From: CAYQXJ01 sp964421565
Lineage (GTDB): Bacteria > Planctomycetota > Brocadiia > SM23-32
Reading direction: 5' to 3'
Length of the DNA: 17,655 nucleotides
Assembly: GCA_964421565.1 (NCBI GenBank)
Contig: CAYQXJ010000028.1
Location: 1-17,655, forward strand
Part shown: positions 1 through 7,976 of the stretch, piece after piece
Numbering within the stretch: the stretch's first letter is position 1
Layout of the letters: each line of letters begins with the position of its first letter
Position numbers and translations under genes: made by a program
The notes under the pieces: model-generated
The model's database searches: none
What the model was told of the DNA's origin: nothing
What the model saw: the letters and a program-made list of their open reading frames with translations, nothing else

Positions 1-2
1 AC

Positions 3-77
3 CCGACCGGCCCCCGCAAGGGGCCGTGCAACGGTCGGTGGATGATCCAGGAGAATCTGCCGGGGAGGACTGCTTGA
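3..77 (+). CDS. C-terminal end of a probable AbiEi-type antitoxin/regulator (partial, cut by the window edge)
   Basis: A reading frame is open from the window edge to a TGA at 75-77 and overlaps the ATG of the next gene by one base (TGATG). It would give the last 24 residues of an upstream protein, with a basic stretch (GPRKGPCNGRW) near the end. In the AbiE family the antitoxin/regulator gene sits directly upstream of, and often overlaps, the toxin gene, so this is most simply the tail of that partner. Only the overlap and the open frame are seen; the identity is inferred from context. A hairpin (3-8 with 33-38, 9-14 with 20-25) lies inside this stretch. Confidence 0.42.
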   Translation, partial: PTGPRKGPCNGRWMIQENLPGRTA

Positions 78-958
78 TGAGGCCGCTGCGAACACGACTG
101 GAGGAGGCCCGTGGCCGCCTCGGCATCGGCTGGGAGACGCTGGAACGAGATTATGTGCTCTCCTGGGTGCTGGCAGGAATATATCGGTTGGATGCACTCC
201 GCGATACGCTGGTCTTCAAGGGCGGGACGGCGCTCAAGAAGTGCTACTTCGGCCAGTACCGGTTCTCCGAGGCCCTGGACTTCTCGAGCGTGGGCGCCGT
301 GCCGAGAGGAGACACCATGGAAGAGGCCATGGGTGCGGCCTGCGAGGTGGCCGTTCAGCTCCTCGACGAGTATGCGCCCGTGTCCTTCGAATGCGAGCGC
401 TACACCGAACGCGAGCCGCACCCCACCGGCCAGGAAGCCTTCACAATCCGGGCCCAGCTCCCGTGGCACCGCCGTTCGCACGTGCGCGTGATGGTCGAGG
501 TGTCGGTGGACGAGCCCGTGCTGCGACCCGCACCCGAGCGCGAAGTCATCCACGAGTACGGGGAGCCGCTCGACACACGCGTGAAGGTCTATTCGCTCGA
601 AGAGATCGTGGCGGAGAAGCTCCGAGCGATCCTTCAGCACGTGGAGAAGCTGGAAGAGCGAGGCTGGAGCCGTTCAAGGGCACGCGACTACTACGACCTG
701 TGGCGGGTGCTAAAGAGATACCGAGACGAACTGGAGCTTGCCGGTTTTGCGTCGCTGCTCCGGCAGAAGTGCGATGTCCGAAACGTGGGCTTCGACGGGG
801 CCGAGGACTTCTTCCAGGAACCCATGCTCAGCTACGTCGAGAGAACGTGGGAGCAGTGGCTGGGGCCGCTCGTTACGGAGCTCGCGCCGTTCGATACGAT
901 GATCGGGGAGCTTCGCAGGGAGTTGCATGGGCTTCTGTCTGACGCACAATCCCACTGA
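77..958 (+). CDS. AbiEii/AbiGii-type nucleotidyltransferase toxin (DUF1814), atypical catalytic motif
   Basis: This 293-residue protein belongs to the nucleotidyltransferase-fold toxins of type IV (AbiE) abortive-infection systems, which are thought to block growth after phage infection. The start at 77 is preferred over GTG at 26 because GGAGG at 64-68 sits 8 bases upstream and the ATG overlaps the stop of the preceding frame. Visible motifs are FKGGTALKK (residues 47-55, motif I), YRFSEALDFS (61-70), VMVEVSVDEP (138-147), VYSLEEIVAEKLRA (171-184) and RARDYYDLW (201-209). The family normally reads SEDLDF at the second motif; here residue 66 is Ala, so the first Asp of D-x-D is missing. The family call is strong from the other motifs; whether the enzyme is active is doubtful. 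It converges with pilT, 98 bases apart, with no clear terminator between them. Confidence 0.85.
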   Translation: MRPLRTRLEEARGRLGIGWETLERDYVLSWVLAGIYRLDALRDTLVFKGGTALKKCYFGQYRFSEALDFSSVGAVPRGDTMEEAMGAACEVAVQLLDEYAPVSFECERYTEREPHPTGQEAFTIRAQLPWHRRSHVRVMVEVSVDEPVLRPAPEREVIHEYGEPLDTRVKVYSLEEIVAEKLRAILQHVEKLEERGWSRSRARDYYDLWRVLKRYRDELELAGFASLLRQKCDVRNVGFDGAEDFFQEPMLSYVERTWEQWLGPLVTELAPFDTMIGELRRELHGLLSDAQSH

Positions 959-1056
959 CCTCGCAGAGCACATGCCCCTTCGATCTCAGAATACCACGCG
1001 ATAGGGATTGGCTTGTGGGTGCCCATCGGGACTTGCTGCAGCACACGTGTGGCAGA

Positions 1057-2130
1057 TCACTCCTTGCCCTGGACTAGCTCGTTGAGTTCTTGCCTGTCGT
1101 CGCTGTATGCGAGAGCCGTCTGAAGGGAAACGCTCCCTTCTCGCACCAGGGCAGCAAGGGATTGCCCCATTGTGCGCATTCCCACCTCGCAGCCGGTCTG
1201 CATGGCCATGCGCATCTGGTGCGTCTTGTTCTCGCGTATCATGGCCCGAACCGCCGGTGTGGCAACAAGTATCTCCGATGCGAGCGAGCGCCCGGAGCAG
1301 TCTTGCCACGGTATGAGCTTCTGACAAACGATGAAGGCCAGGGTTGTGGCGAGCTGGATGCGGACCTGCTGTTGCTTCTCCGCAGTGAACGCGCTAATCA
1401 CGCGCGAGATCGTCTGCACCGCATCGGAGGTGTGCAGCGTGGCGAAGGTCAGGTGCCCTGTCTCCGCCAGGGTTAGCGCGGCCGCCATTGTTTCGGTGTC
1501 CCGCATTTCTCCAACGACTACCACATCGGGATCCTGCCGCAGGGACCACTTGGATGCTTCGGCGAAACTGCTCGTGTCGTGCCCGATCTCGCGTTGGGTA
1601 ACAAAGGCGCGCCTACTCACATGGAGGTACTCGATCGGATCCTCTATCGTGTGTATGTGGAGGGGGCGCCTCTCGTTGATCTCGTTGATCAGGCTGGCGA
1701 TGGTCGTCGTTTTCCCTGATCCGGTCGCGCCGGTCACCAGGACAAGGCCCTGGTGCAGCGAGATGATGTCCTGGCAGATGCTCTTCGAAAGGCCAAGGCT
1801 CTCTACGGGGAAGAACTCGGAAGGCAGGATTCGCAGGGCGACGGCCGGATTGCCTTTCTGCACATAGACGTTGATCCTGACGCGGTGTCCGCTGGGAAGC
1901 GACATGGAACCGTCGAATTCGCGCGCTGTCTCCAGTTCTTTCAGGCAATGCTCACCGACGATCTCCTGCACCATTTGGCGCACCTCGGAGTCGCTCAGCG
2001 CCCCCTCGTCCGCTATGAGTGCCAGGGAACCGTGCAGCCTGAGAACGGGCGGATTGTCGGCGGCCAGATGCAGGTCCGATGCCCCGCGTTCGACCGCGAG
2101 GGCGAGCAGGTCTGACACATGTCTTGCCAT
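1057..2130 (-). CDS. pilT: PilT, type IV pilus retraction ATPase
   Basis: A 357-residue hexameric secretion ATPase of the PilT family, which depolymerises pili at the inner membrane. Visible are Walker A GATGSGKT (134-141), the Asp box with Glu in TIEDPIEYLH (161-170), Walker B VVVVGEMRD (203-211) and the His box TGHLTFATLHTSDA (224-237). AVRAMIRE (293-300) matches the AIRNLIRE motif known to be needed for retraction by PilT, and is followed by a typical QTG...GMRTMGQSLAALV tail, so this is PilT rather than PilB. The ATG at 2130 overlaps the TAA of the upstream lipoprotein gene (TAATG); the frame extends further upstream but that stretch is Arg-rich non-pilin-like sequence antisense in character. 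It is the last gene of the pilus operon. PilT is absent from ordinary type II secretion systems, which argues for a retractable pilus. Confidence 0.93.
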   Translation of the reverse strand: MARHVSDLLALAVERGASDLHLAADNPPVLRLHGSLALIADEGALSDSEVRQMVQEIVGEHCLKELETAREFDGSMSLPSGHRVRINVYVQKGNPAVALRILPSEFFPVESLGLSKSICQDIISLHQGLVLVTGATGSGKTTTIASLINEINERRPLHIHTIEDPIEYLHVSRRAFVTQREIGHDTSSFAEASKWSLRQDPDVVVVGEMRDTETMAAALTLAETGHLTFATLHTSDAVQTISRVISAFTAEKQQQVRIQLATTLAFIVCQKLIPWQDCSGRSLASEILVATPAVRAMIRENKTHQMRMAMQTGCEVGMRTMGQSLAALVREGSVSLQTALAYSDDRQELNELVQGKE

Positions 2131-2798
2131 TACTCTGCCTTCGTTTGGCGATGTGGACTGGGGGAGGCGCCCGGGGAGACCGCGCCGGCCGCCGGCGCGC
2201 CGACGAGCCCCTCGATCTCCCGGGCCAGGGCCATGCACTCTGAAGCAGGGCCGGCCTGACCGCTCTTCTCGAACCGCGCGCTGGCCGCTCGGTACATGCG
2301 GGCGGACTTCGCGGGTTTGTTGTTTTCGAGATAGGCTTTGGCCAAATTGGCGCTGCAAACAGCAACCCATGGAAGTTGTTCGTCATCGAGGCCGAGCCCG
2401 GAGAGCGCCACCTCGGCTAGGGACTCGGCATGTGCCCAGACGCCGAGCCGCGCCATCGCCTCAGCCCCCAGGGCCAATCGGCGCCGGTCCCAGTCGGTCG
2501 TCGGTTCCTCCGGCATCGGTTCCAGCAGGGCCAGGGCCGCCGGATAGTTGCCCATGGCGATGAGGCAGCGGGCGGCACCCAGAGATGCCTCCTGGGCCGA
2601 GGTCTCGTCTGCAGAGTCGGCCGCAATGGTCCTGTAACTGATCAGCGCCTCTTCCATCTGCCCGGCCTTTTCCAGGGCAATCGCATCGGACATGCCACGG
2701 GGTAGGGTGACCGGCATCGCGAAGGGCGGGCGCGCCCGGGGCGCAGCACACCCGGCGAAACCGAGGCAGACGCAGCATGCGATGAGGAATCGTCTCAT
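2130..2798 (-). CDS. Outer-membrane lipoprotein with TPR-like helical repeats, possible secretin pilotin
   Basis: The 222-residue product begins with a lipoprotein signal: basic MRR, a hydrophobic stretch, then FAGC with the acylated Cys at 17. The residue after Cys is Ala, not Asp, so export to the outer membrane is expected. Residues 36-195 are mostly paired amphipathic helices with Ala/Leu spacing like tetratricopeptide repeats (for example ALEKAGQMEEALISYRTI and NLAKAYLENNKPAKSARMY). The tail is Pro/Ala rich. GGAG precedes the ATG by 8 bases; the start overlaps the secretin stop (ATGA) and its stop overlaps the pilT start. PilF/PilW pilotins are TPR lipoproteins that help secretins assemble, so a pilotin or pilus-biogenesis lipoprotein role fits, but no specific family is recognised. 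Confidence 0.75.
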   Translation of the reverse strand: MRRFLIACCVCLGFAGCAAPRARPPFAMPVTLPRGMSDAIALEKAGQMEEALISYRTIAADSADETSAQEASLGAARCLIAMGNYPAALALLEPMPEEPTTDWDRRRLALGAEAMARLGVWAHAESLAEVALSGLGLDDEQLPWVAVCSANLAKAYLENNKPAKSARMYRAASARFEKSGQAGPASECMALAREIEGLVGAPAAGAVSPGASPSPHRQTKAE

Positions 2799-4714
2799 TC
2801 TTCAGGCTCCATGGACCAGAGGCGGGCGCGCTGCCGAACGCCGGACAGCTCCCGCTGAGTCTGTGGAGGACCGGTGGGCAGAATGTGCAACCGCGCGCTC
2901 TGGCCCACGTTGAGGGCCGGGAGGTCCCTGGAGGCGCTGGGGTGCAGGCTGATGCGCTCGAGGAACTCGGCACTGACCTCCTCGCCCTCGCCGGGTGCCA
3001 GTAGGATGAAGGGGCGGATGAGAACCAGGAGCTCGTGCCGCTCGCGCGCCTGGATGGTTGTTCCGAACAACGCGCCAAGGACCGGGACGTCCATCAGGAG
3101 GGGGATGCCTATGCGTCGGTCCTCCATGCTCTCGCGGACCAGGCCGCCGATGGCGGCGATCTGCTGGTCCTGGGCGATGACGGTCGTGGTCACGGAGCGC
3201 TCGGAGATGTCCTGCGACTGGAATGACTGGCCCTCGAACGAGTATATCTCGCGCAGTTGCCCTTCAACCGATTTCTTGTGCGTCAGCCGTATGGTGGCCG
3301 TGCGGTCCGCGTGGATGGTCGGCGTGATGACCAGGGACGTGCCTACGTTGCGCCTCTCGGTCGTCGGGCTAATGTCCGTACGGACGAGGTTGCCGTCCTC
3401 ATTGAACTGCGAGCGGACCTCCAGTTCCGTGAGGATGGATATCTCATCGCCGATGAACACACGCGATGCTTCGTTATCCGCGACGCAGAGGTTCGGCGTC
3501 GCCAGGCTCGTGACGCGCCCTTCGTCGGCGAGCAGTTGCAGACGGGCCGCGATCTGGTCCGTCACGGCGCTGAGGACCAGCGCGCGGGGCTCCAAACCCG
3601 TCCCCTGGGGCACCAGATCGCCATCCGGGTTGAGGACTCGGCCGAATGCGGTTCCGAGCGTGCTCGAGTTGATGCCCGTCGACCGGGCGCCCGAAACATC
3701 TCCCAGGGCAAAGAGCCAATCGATACCAGTTCGCTGGTCTTCATTGAGGAGCAGATCCAGCACCTTGACTTCCAGCAGGACTTGCGGCTTCGGCCTGTCT
3801 AGTTCGCGCACGACTGCCGCTACCTGCTCAACTGCGGCGGAGTCCAAAGAGCGGAGCATCATTCGATTCGTGCCGGCCATGGACGACACGTACACTACGC
3901 CGGGCTTGCCGCCCAGTCGCGCGTCGGCTGCAGCGATACCTGCCTGCAGCGCTTCGCGGGCGGCGACCATCTCGGCTTCCGTGAAAGCGGCTTCCTCTTC
4001 CGCGCGGGGCGACAGACGCGGGGATGCAGAATATCCTGTACCGGCGCTGCGACCGCTCGTCAGGAGCCGTCGGGCTTCTCGTTCCCACCGTTGAGGCTGC
4101 CCGTCGCCGGTTCTGCTGCTGGATCTGTAGGCGGTGTCATCGAAGGTCTCACCGTGCCCCGCCAGAACATCCATCCGTTCCAGGGCGCGTTCCATCGCCT
4201 CCAACGCGTCACCTTCTTCACCATCCGGGCGTGACCAGATCACGCGATCCCGGAATAGCCGCTGCAATGCATCGCCCGCGTCGCGTGTATCGAGGTACCT
4301 CAGCGGTATGACCTCCACGCTTTCCCGCGTGAAGGCGCTGAGCCCCGCTTTGTACTCATCCAGGGTCATGATAATGAGCAGGCCGGTCTGCTCCCGTTCC
4401 CTGTACCAGAGCTTGTTGGCGTCGCAGATGGCGCGCACGGCTTCTGAGACGGTGACGTCGCGCAGGTAGATCGTGATGGGCGTTTGTGCCGCATCCTCGC
4501 TGGCGACGATGTTGCGCCCGGAGCCCCTGGAGAGCATCTGCGTCAAGTCGCGCAGGGCGATTCTCTTGACGTTCAGTGACTTGATGGCCCCGTCGTTGCC
4601 TGCATGTTTGCCAGCGGCCACCGTGCAGCAGACTGCCGCCAGGAGTCCTAGCGCCACACAGAGTTGCAGGACGCCGTTACCGTGCGCTCTTTGGTTCTCT
4701 TTGTGCACAATCAT
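2795..4714 (-). CDS. pilQ: Secretin (PilQ/GspD family outer-membrane pore)
   Basis: A 639-residue secretin, the outer-membrane channel of type IV pili or type II secretion. Residues 1-34 form a signal peptide. Residues 44-117 resemble the STN/N0 domain (VKRIALRDLTQMLS...ITIYLRDVTVSEAVRAI). An N1-like ring domain begins at 132 (VEVIPLRYLDTRDAGDALQRLF) and seems to resume near 271 (PGVVYVSSMAGTNRMM...VVRELDRPKPQVLLEVKVLDL), with about 110 charged, low-complexity residues between. The secretin core spans 320-575 and ends with the family signature GIPLLMDVPVLGALFGTT (536-553) and ELLVLIRPFIL (561-571). A 60-residue C-terminal extension follows. The start overlaps the pilP-like stop (ATGA) with a weak GGCGGA ribosome site. 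A single N1 and the pilT neighbour favour PilQ over GspD. Confidence 0.93.
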   Translation of the reverse strand: MIVHKENQRAHGNGVLQLCVALGLLAAVCCTVAAGKHAGNDGAIKSLNVKRIALRDLTQMLSRGSGRNIVASEDAAQTPITIYLRDVTVSEAVRAICDANKLWYREREQTGLLIIMTLDEYKAGLSAFTRESVEVIPLRYLDTRDAGDALQRLFRDRVIWSRPDGEEGDALEAMERALERMDVLAGHGETFDDTAYRSSSRTGDGQPQRWEREARRLLTSGRSAGTGYSASPRLSPRAEEEAAFTEAEMVAAREALQAGIAAADARLGGKPGVVYVSSMAGTNRMMLRSLDSAAVEQVAAVVRELDRPKPQVLLEVKVLDLLLNEDQRTGIDWLFALGDVSGARSTGINSSTLGTAFGRVLNPDGDLVPQGTGLEPRALVLSAVTDQIAARLQLLADEGRVTSLATPNLCVADNEASRVFIGDEISILTELEVRSQFNEDGNLVRTDISPTTERRNVGTSLVITPTIHADRTATIRLTHKKSVEGQLREIYSFEGQSFQSQDISERSVTTTVIAQDQQIAAIGGLVRESMEDRRIGIPLLMDVPVLGALFGTTIQARERHELLVLIRPFILLAPGEGEEVSAEFLERISLHPSASRDLPALNVGQSARLHILPTGPPQTQRELSGVRQRARLWSMEPEE

Positions 4715-5259
4715 CGCAGTATCCGCCTGTCTTCGGGCCGCGTCCGAGGCGAGACTTCGACCTCGTCGGGCGTGATTCGGTTGATCTGAATGTATAGGGG
4801 CTCGGACGCGTTCCCATCTGATGTCTTTGAGGCAGCAGGCAGCACCTGGACCACGCTTTCTTCCTGGACGAACAGGGCACCTTCCGAGCCGGGCACTTCG
4901 ATAGCAGCCATGGGCTGGCCCCCCTCCATCACCAGGACTCCGAGAAGACGGACCCCGGCGGGGACTCTCGCATCCGGCATGCTTACATACTCAGCGCTCT
5001 CGCTGCCCCGATAGGAGAATGGATCACTTGCAGGAAGCACGCTTTCGGATTTGGAGCCATCATCGGCCCCGGCCACTGCGATGCGTTCCAGCGATGCTTC
5101 GCGTTCAACAGGCGGCGGAGAAGCGGCGGCTGCCAGGGCGAATGCATCCCCCAGCAACAGCAACAGTGGAAGGCTCACGACAGCAAGTTGAACGGCACCT
5201 ATCCGTGCCCTCCAGGGGCGGTCGAACACGGTTTTCGCGTAACTCCAGAGTGAGATCAT
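4711..5259 (-). CDS. PilP/GspC-like inner-membrane-anchored periplasmic protein
   Basis: A 182-residue bitopic protein: a short cytoplasmic start, one membrane segment (about 20-45, rich in Leu/Val/Ala), a Pro/Ser-rich linker, then a small beta-rich domain (100-170) with RLLGVLVMEGGQPMAAI, ALFVQEESVVQV and LYIQINRITPDEVEVS. This order is typical of PilP and the homology region of GspC, which connect the inner-membrane platform to the secretin's N0 domain. The ATG at 5259 has GGGAG upstream. It lies 18 bases after pilC and overlaps the secretin gene, exactly where PilP/GspC is expected. PilP is normally a lipoprotein; this one has a membrane anchor and no lipobox, more like GspC. The call rests on context and fold-like pattern rather than strong motifs. 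Confidence 0.72.
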   Translation of the reverse strand: MISLWSYAKTVFDRPWRARIGAVQLAVVSLPLLLLLGDAFALAAAASPPPVEREASLERIAVAGADDGSKSESVLPASDPFSYRGSESAEYVSMPDARVPAGVRLLGVLVMEGGQPMAAIEVPGSEGALFVQEESVVQVLPAASKTSDGNASEPLYIQINRITPDEVEVSPRTRPEDRRILR

Positions 5260-5277
5260 GTTGTGCTCCCTTTCCCT

Positions 5278-6519
5278 TTAACCCGCACTTCGCGTGGCAG
5301 CCAGCATCGCCAGGAAGAACCCGAAATAGACGAAGCCCACCATGCCTCCGACAACCACAAAGACAGCCGGCTCGACAAGTCGGGCAAGCAGGTCTGTTCG
5401 CCGTTCCAGCCGGGCCTCGCTGTCCGTCGCCACCCGGAGGAGCCCCTCATCTACACCGCCCATCTGCTCGCCCACCGAGACTAAGGCCGGCGCCAGCGGA
5501 CAGAGTCGTTCCAGATCCGTCGAGCGGATGGCGTCCGAGAGGCTCCGCCCACGCCGCAGCATCGCGCGTACTTGACGGAACTGCCTCCTGTAATGCCGGT
5601 TCTTCACCGCCCTCTCGACGAAATCAATGGCGCTCACGATGTCGATCCCGCTCCGAACAAGCGTTCCCAGAATCCGCGTCCACATGGCGTTGCCGGCCGC
5701 GCGCAGTGCACCACCGAGCAACGGCACCGAGAGAAGGCCACGGTCGATCGCAAGTGCCCCGCGCTCGGTTCGCCGAACAAGGTGGAAGGCAACACCGACG
5801 GCGATCGGCGCCAGAAGGAGGTATAGGCCGTAATCGGTCATGAAACGGCTGACGACGATCAATGCCCTGGAAATGGCAGGCAGTTCCACGCTGCTGCGCT
5901 GTCCTTCGATGAACTTGAGCACCTTGGGAAAGACCACCTGCACCATGTAGGCGGCGACGGCGATGGCGCCAAGTGTGACAATGGCGGGATAAGAGAAGGC
6001 CTGCACTATGCGTGAGCGGACCTCTCTGACCCTCTGCATGAGGCGGGATGCCTGGCCGAGCATCTCTGCCACCGTGCCATTGGCTTCTCCCGCGGCGACG
6101 AGGCCGAGGGTCGTCTCACCCAGGAACGGGGCCTCGGCCTTCATGCCCTTGCTCAACGGCTCTCCGCCCTGCACATGCCGCGCAATTGCCGCCAGGACCC
6201 GTCTCAGCGGGCCCGGGACCAGCCCCTCAACCGTTTTCAGGGCTGTCATGATCGGCACACCGCCGGCCAGTAGCGTGCTCAGTTGGTTCAGGGCAATCTC
6301 GACGTGAACACGAGGAATCAAGAACCGCGCGACTGAGCGCGGAAGGAAGCCATCGCCGGATTGGACATTACTGGGCGCGTTCCTGTCCGTCTCGTTCAGC
6401 GCGAGGATCACCAAACCTTGCCGTCGGAGTGCGGCAGCGGCTTCTGAGGTAGATTCGGCCTGCAGAACGCCTTCGCGACGGTCGCCGCTGGCCGATGCGA
6501 TATAGCGGAAAGATGGCAT
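5278..6519 (-). CDS. pilC: PilC/GspF inner-membrane platform protein
   Basis: The 413-residue protein has the duplicated T2SF architecture. An N-terminal domain MPSFRYIASASGDRREGVLQAES is followed by helical repeat 1 (about 72-170, NQLSTLLAGGVPIMTALKTV and LVAAGEANGTVAEML), membrane helices near 172-196 and 229-248, repeat 2 (about 275-380, WTRILGTLVRSGIDIVSAI and VSVGEQMGGVDEGLL) and a last helix at 382-406. It forms the base on which pilins are polymerised, driven by PilB and PilT. Length is normal for the family. Its ATG is overlapped by the pilB stop (TGATG) and has GGAGGTGG seven bases upstream. Confidence 0.93.
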   Translation of the reverse strand: MPSFRYIASASGDRREGVLQAESTSEAAAALRRQGLVILALNETDRNAPSNVQSGDGFLPRSVARFLIPRVHVEIALNQLSTLLAGGVPIMTALKTVEGLVPGPLRRVLAAIARHVQGGEPLSKGMKAEAPFLGETTLGLVAAGEANGTVAEMLGQASRLMQRVREVRSRIVQAFSYPAIVTLGAIAVAAYMVQVVFPKVLKFIEGQRSSVELPAISRALIVVSRFMTDYGLYLLLAPIAVGVAFHLVRRTERGALAIDRGLLSVPLLGGALRAAGNAMWTRILGTLVRSGIDIVSAIDFVERAVKNRHYRRQFRQVRAMLRRGRSLSDAIRSTDLERLCPLAPALVSVGEQMGGVDEGLLRVATDSEARLERRTDLLARLVEPAVFVVVGGMVGFVYFGFFLAMLAATRSAG

Positions 6520-7976
6520 CAGTCGGCCACCTCCACCTGGGTGATCCGGTCAAGCTCCTCCAGGGTCGTCAACCCATCGAGCATCTTCTGCACGCCATCC
6601 TGGCGAAGCGTTGGCAAGCCCCCCTTGACGAACACCTCCTCCGCGATCTCCTCCTCGTTGGCCCCACGCATGAGCATGCGTTTGACCGCCTTGTCAATGG
6701 GGATCAGTTCATACAACCCCGTGCGGCCGGCGTAGCCGGTGCCTGCGCAGTACATGCATCCCACGGCCACCGGTACTAAAGGTTCGTCGGCGACCTCCAA
6801 TCCGAGCCGCGCGGAATCCTCTTCACGTAGGGGCTCACGGCGCACACAGTGGGGGCAGGGACGCCGGACCAGCCTCTGGGCCACGATTAGGAGCACCGCG
6901 GACCCCAGAAGGAAGGGGGAGACTCCCATGTCGAGCAGGCGAGTGGCTACGTTGGCCGCCGAATTGGCATGAACTGTGGAAAGAACCAGGTGGCCCGTGA
7001 GGGCCGATTTGATGGCGATGTCGCAGCTTTCCGCGTCCCGCATCTCACCCACCATCAGGACGTCGGGATCGTGGCGCAGGGCGCTTCGCAGACCGCGGGC
7101 AAAACTGACCCTTTCACCCTCGGCGTCGACCTCCACCTGGTTGATGCCGTCCAGGGGTACTTCGACGGGGTTTTCAATGCTGAGGATGTGACGCGTGCCG
7201 TCTTCACGGAGACGCCGGAGAGAGGCGTACAACGTGGTGGTCTTGCCGCTGCCGGTGGGGCCCGAGAGCAGGATGACGCCCTGGGGATTCGCCAGCGCTC
7301 GGTTGAACATCCTGAGGTGTGCTCCGCTCATCCCCAGGTTTTCAACGGCGTTCAGCTCCTCGTCAGCGACTCCGCTACCCAGCAAGCGGAGCGTCAATTT
7401 CTCCCCGCGCACCGTAGGGATGGTCGCTACTCGAATGCTGAGCTCTTCGTCGCCGACGCGCATCACCACCTGGCCGTCCTGCGGGACGCGCCGTTCCGCG
7501 ATGTCCAGCCGTGCCTGCACCTTGACGGCCGAGATCAGCTCCTGCGCCATCTCGCGGGGCAGCGTCCGCTCGTCTCGCAGCAGCCCATCCACGCGCATGC
7601 GGATGTGGTAGTTCTCCTCCGAGGGGTCCACGTGGATGTCAGACGCTCGGGCCTGCATTGCGAAGCTGACAATCCGTTCCATCTCTGCGAGGGGGCCGTC
7701 ATCCTGACGCAGCGCGCTGTCCGAGTAGTAGCGACGGATCGCGGTCGAGACGGAACCGGGATCGGCAACGACAGCCTGTCGAACCGCCAGCCCCGTCCGC
7801 GCCTCCAGCTGGACAAGCGCAGCGGGAGCGGCCTCCTCGCGTGTCGCAACCCAGAGAGTGCCATTGTCGCGAGCCACCGGCAACAGGCCCGTGCGTCGCG
7901 CCACGGCCGCGGGAACAAGCTCCAGCACGCTCCGTGGGATGCTTATGCGTTTGAGATCAACCTGGGGAGCCGTCAT
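6519..7976 (-). CDS. pilB: PilB/GspE assembly ATPase
   Basis: A 485-residue extension motor that powers pilin polymerisation. The N-terminal MshE/N1-like domain (about 1-90) contains VPAAVARRTGLLPVA. The ATPase core shows ASDIHVDPSEE (111-121), Walker A GPTGSGKT (239-246), the Asp box with Glu268 in SIENPVE, Walker B LMVGEMRD (307-314) and the His box HLVLSTVHAN (329-338). A zinc-binding tetracysteine unit is formed by CPHC (374-377) and CMYC (407-410), typical of PilB/GspE and absent from PilT. The start at 7976 has GGGGAGGGAAGG upstream and overlaps the PilO stop (ATGA); the longer upstream frame is antisense-like. It precedes pilC, the usual order. Confidence 0.93.
   Translation of the reverse strand: MTAPQVDLKRISIPRSVLELVPAAVARRTGLLPVARDNGTLWVATREEAAPAALVQLEARTGLAVRQAVVADPGSVSTAIRRYYSDSALRQDDGPLAEMERIVSFAMQARASDIHVDPSEENYHIRMRVDGLLRDERTLPREMAQELISAVKVQARLDIAERRVPQDGQVVMRVGDEELSIRVATIPTVRGEKLTLRLLGSGVADEELNAVENLGMSGAHLRMFNRALANPQGVILLSGPTGSGKTTTLYASLRRLREDGTRHILSIENPVEVPLDGINQVEVDAEGERVSFARGLRSALRHDPDVLMVGEMRDAESCDIAIKSALTGHLVLSTVHANSAANVATRLLDMGVSPFLLGSAVLLIVAQRLVRRPCPHCVRREPLREEDSARLGLEVADEPLVPVAVGCMYCAGTGYAGRTGLYELIPIDKAVKRMLMRGANEEEIAEEVFVKGGLPTLRQDGVQKMLDGLTTLEELDRITQVEVAD

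Noticed and set aside
1042..1051. 10-base palindrome CACACGTGTG between pilT and the toxin gene, considered as a terminator
   Set aside because: It has no loop and no T-tract, and such short palindromes occur by chance.
2874..4094. 406-residue plus-strand open frame
   Set aside because: It lies antisense to the secretin, is Ser/Arg/Thr-rich as expected for the reverse of a GC-rich gene, and has no domain or ribosome site.
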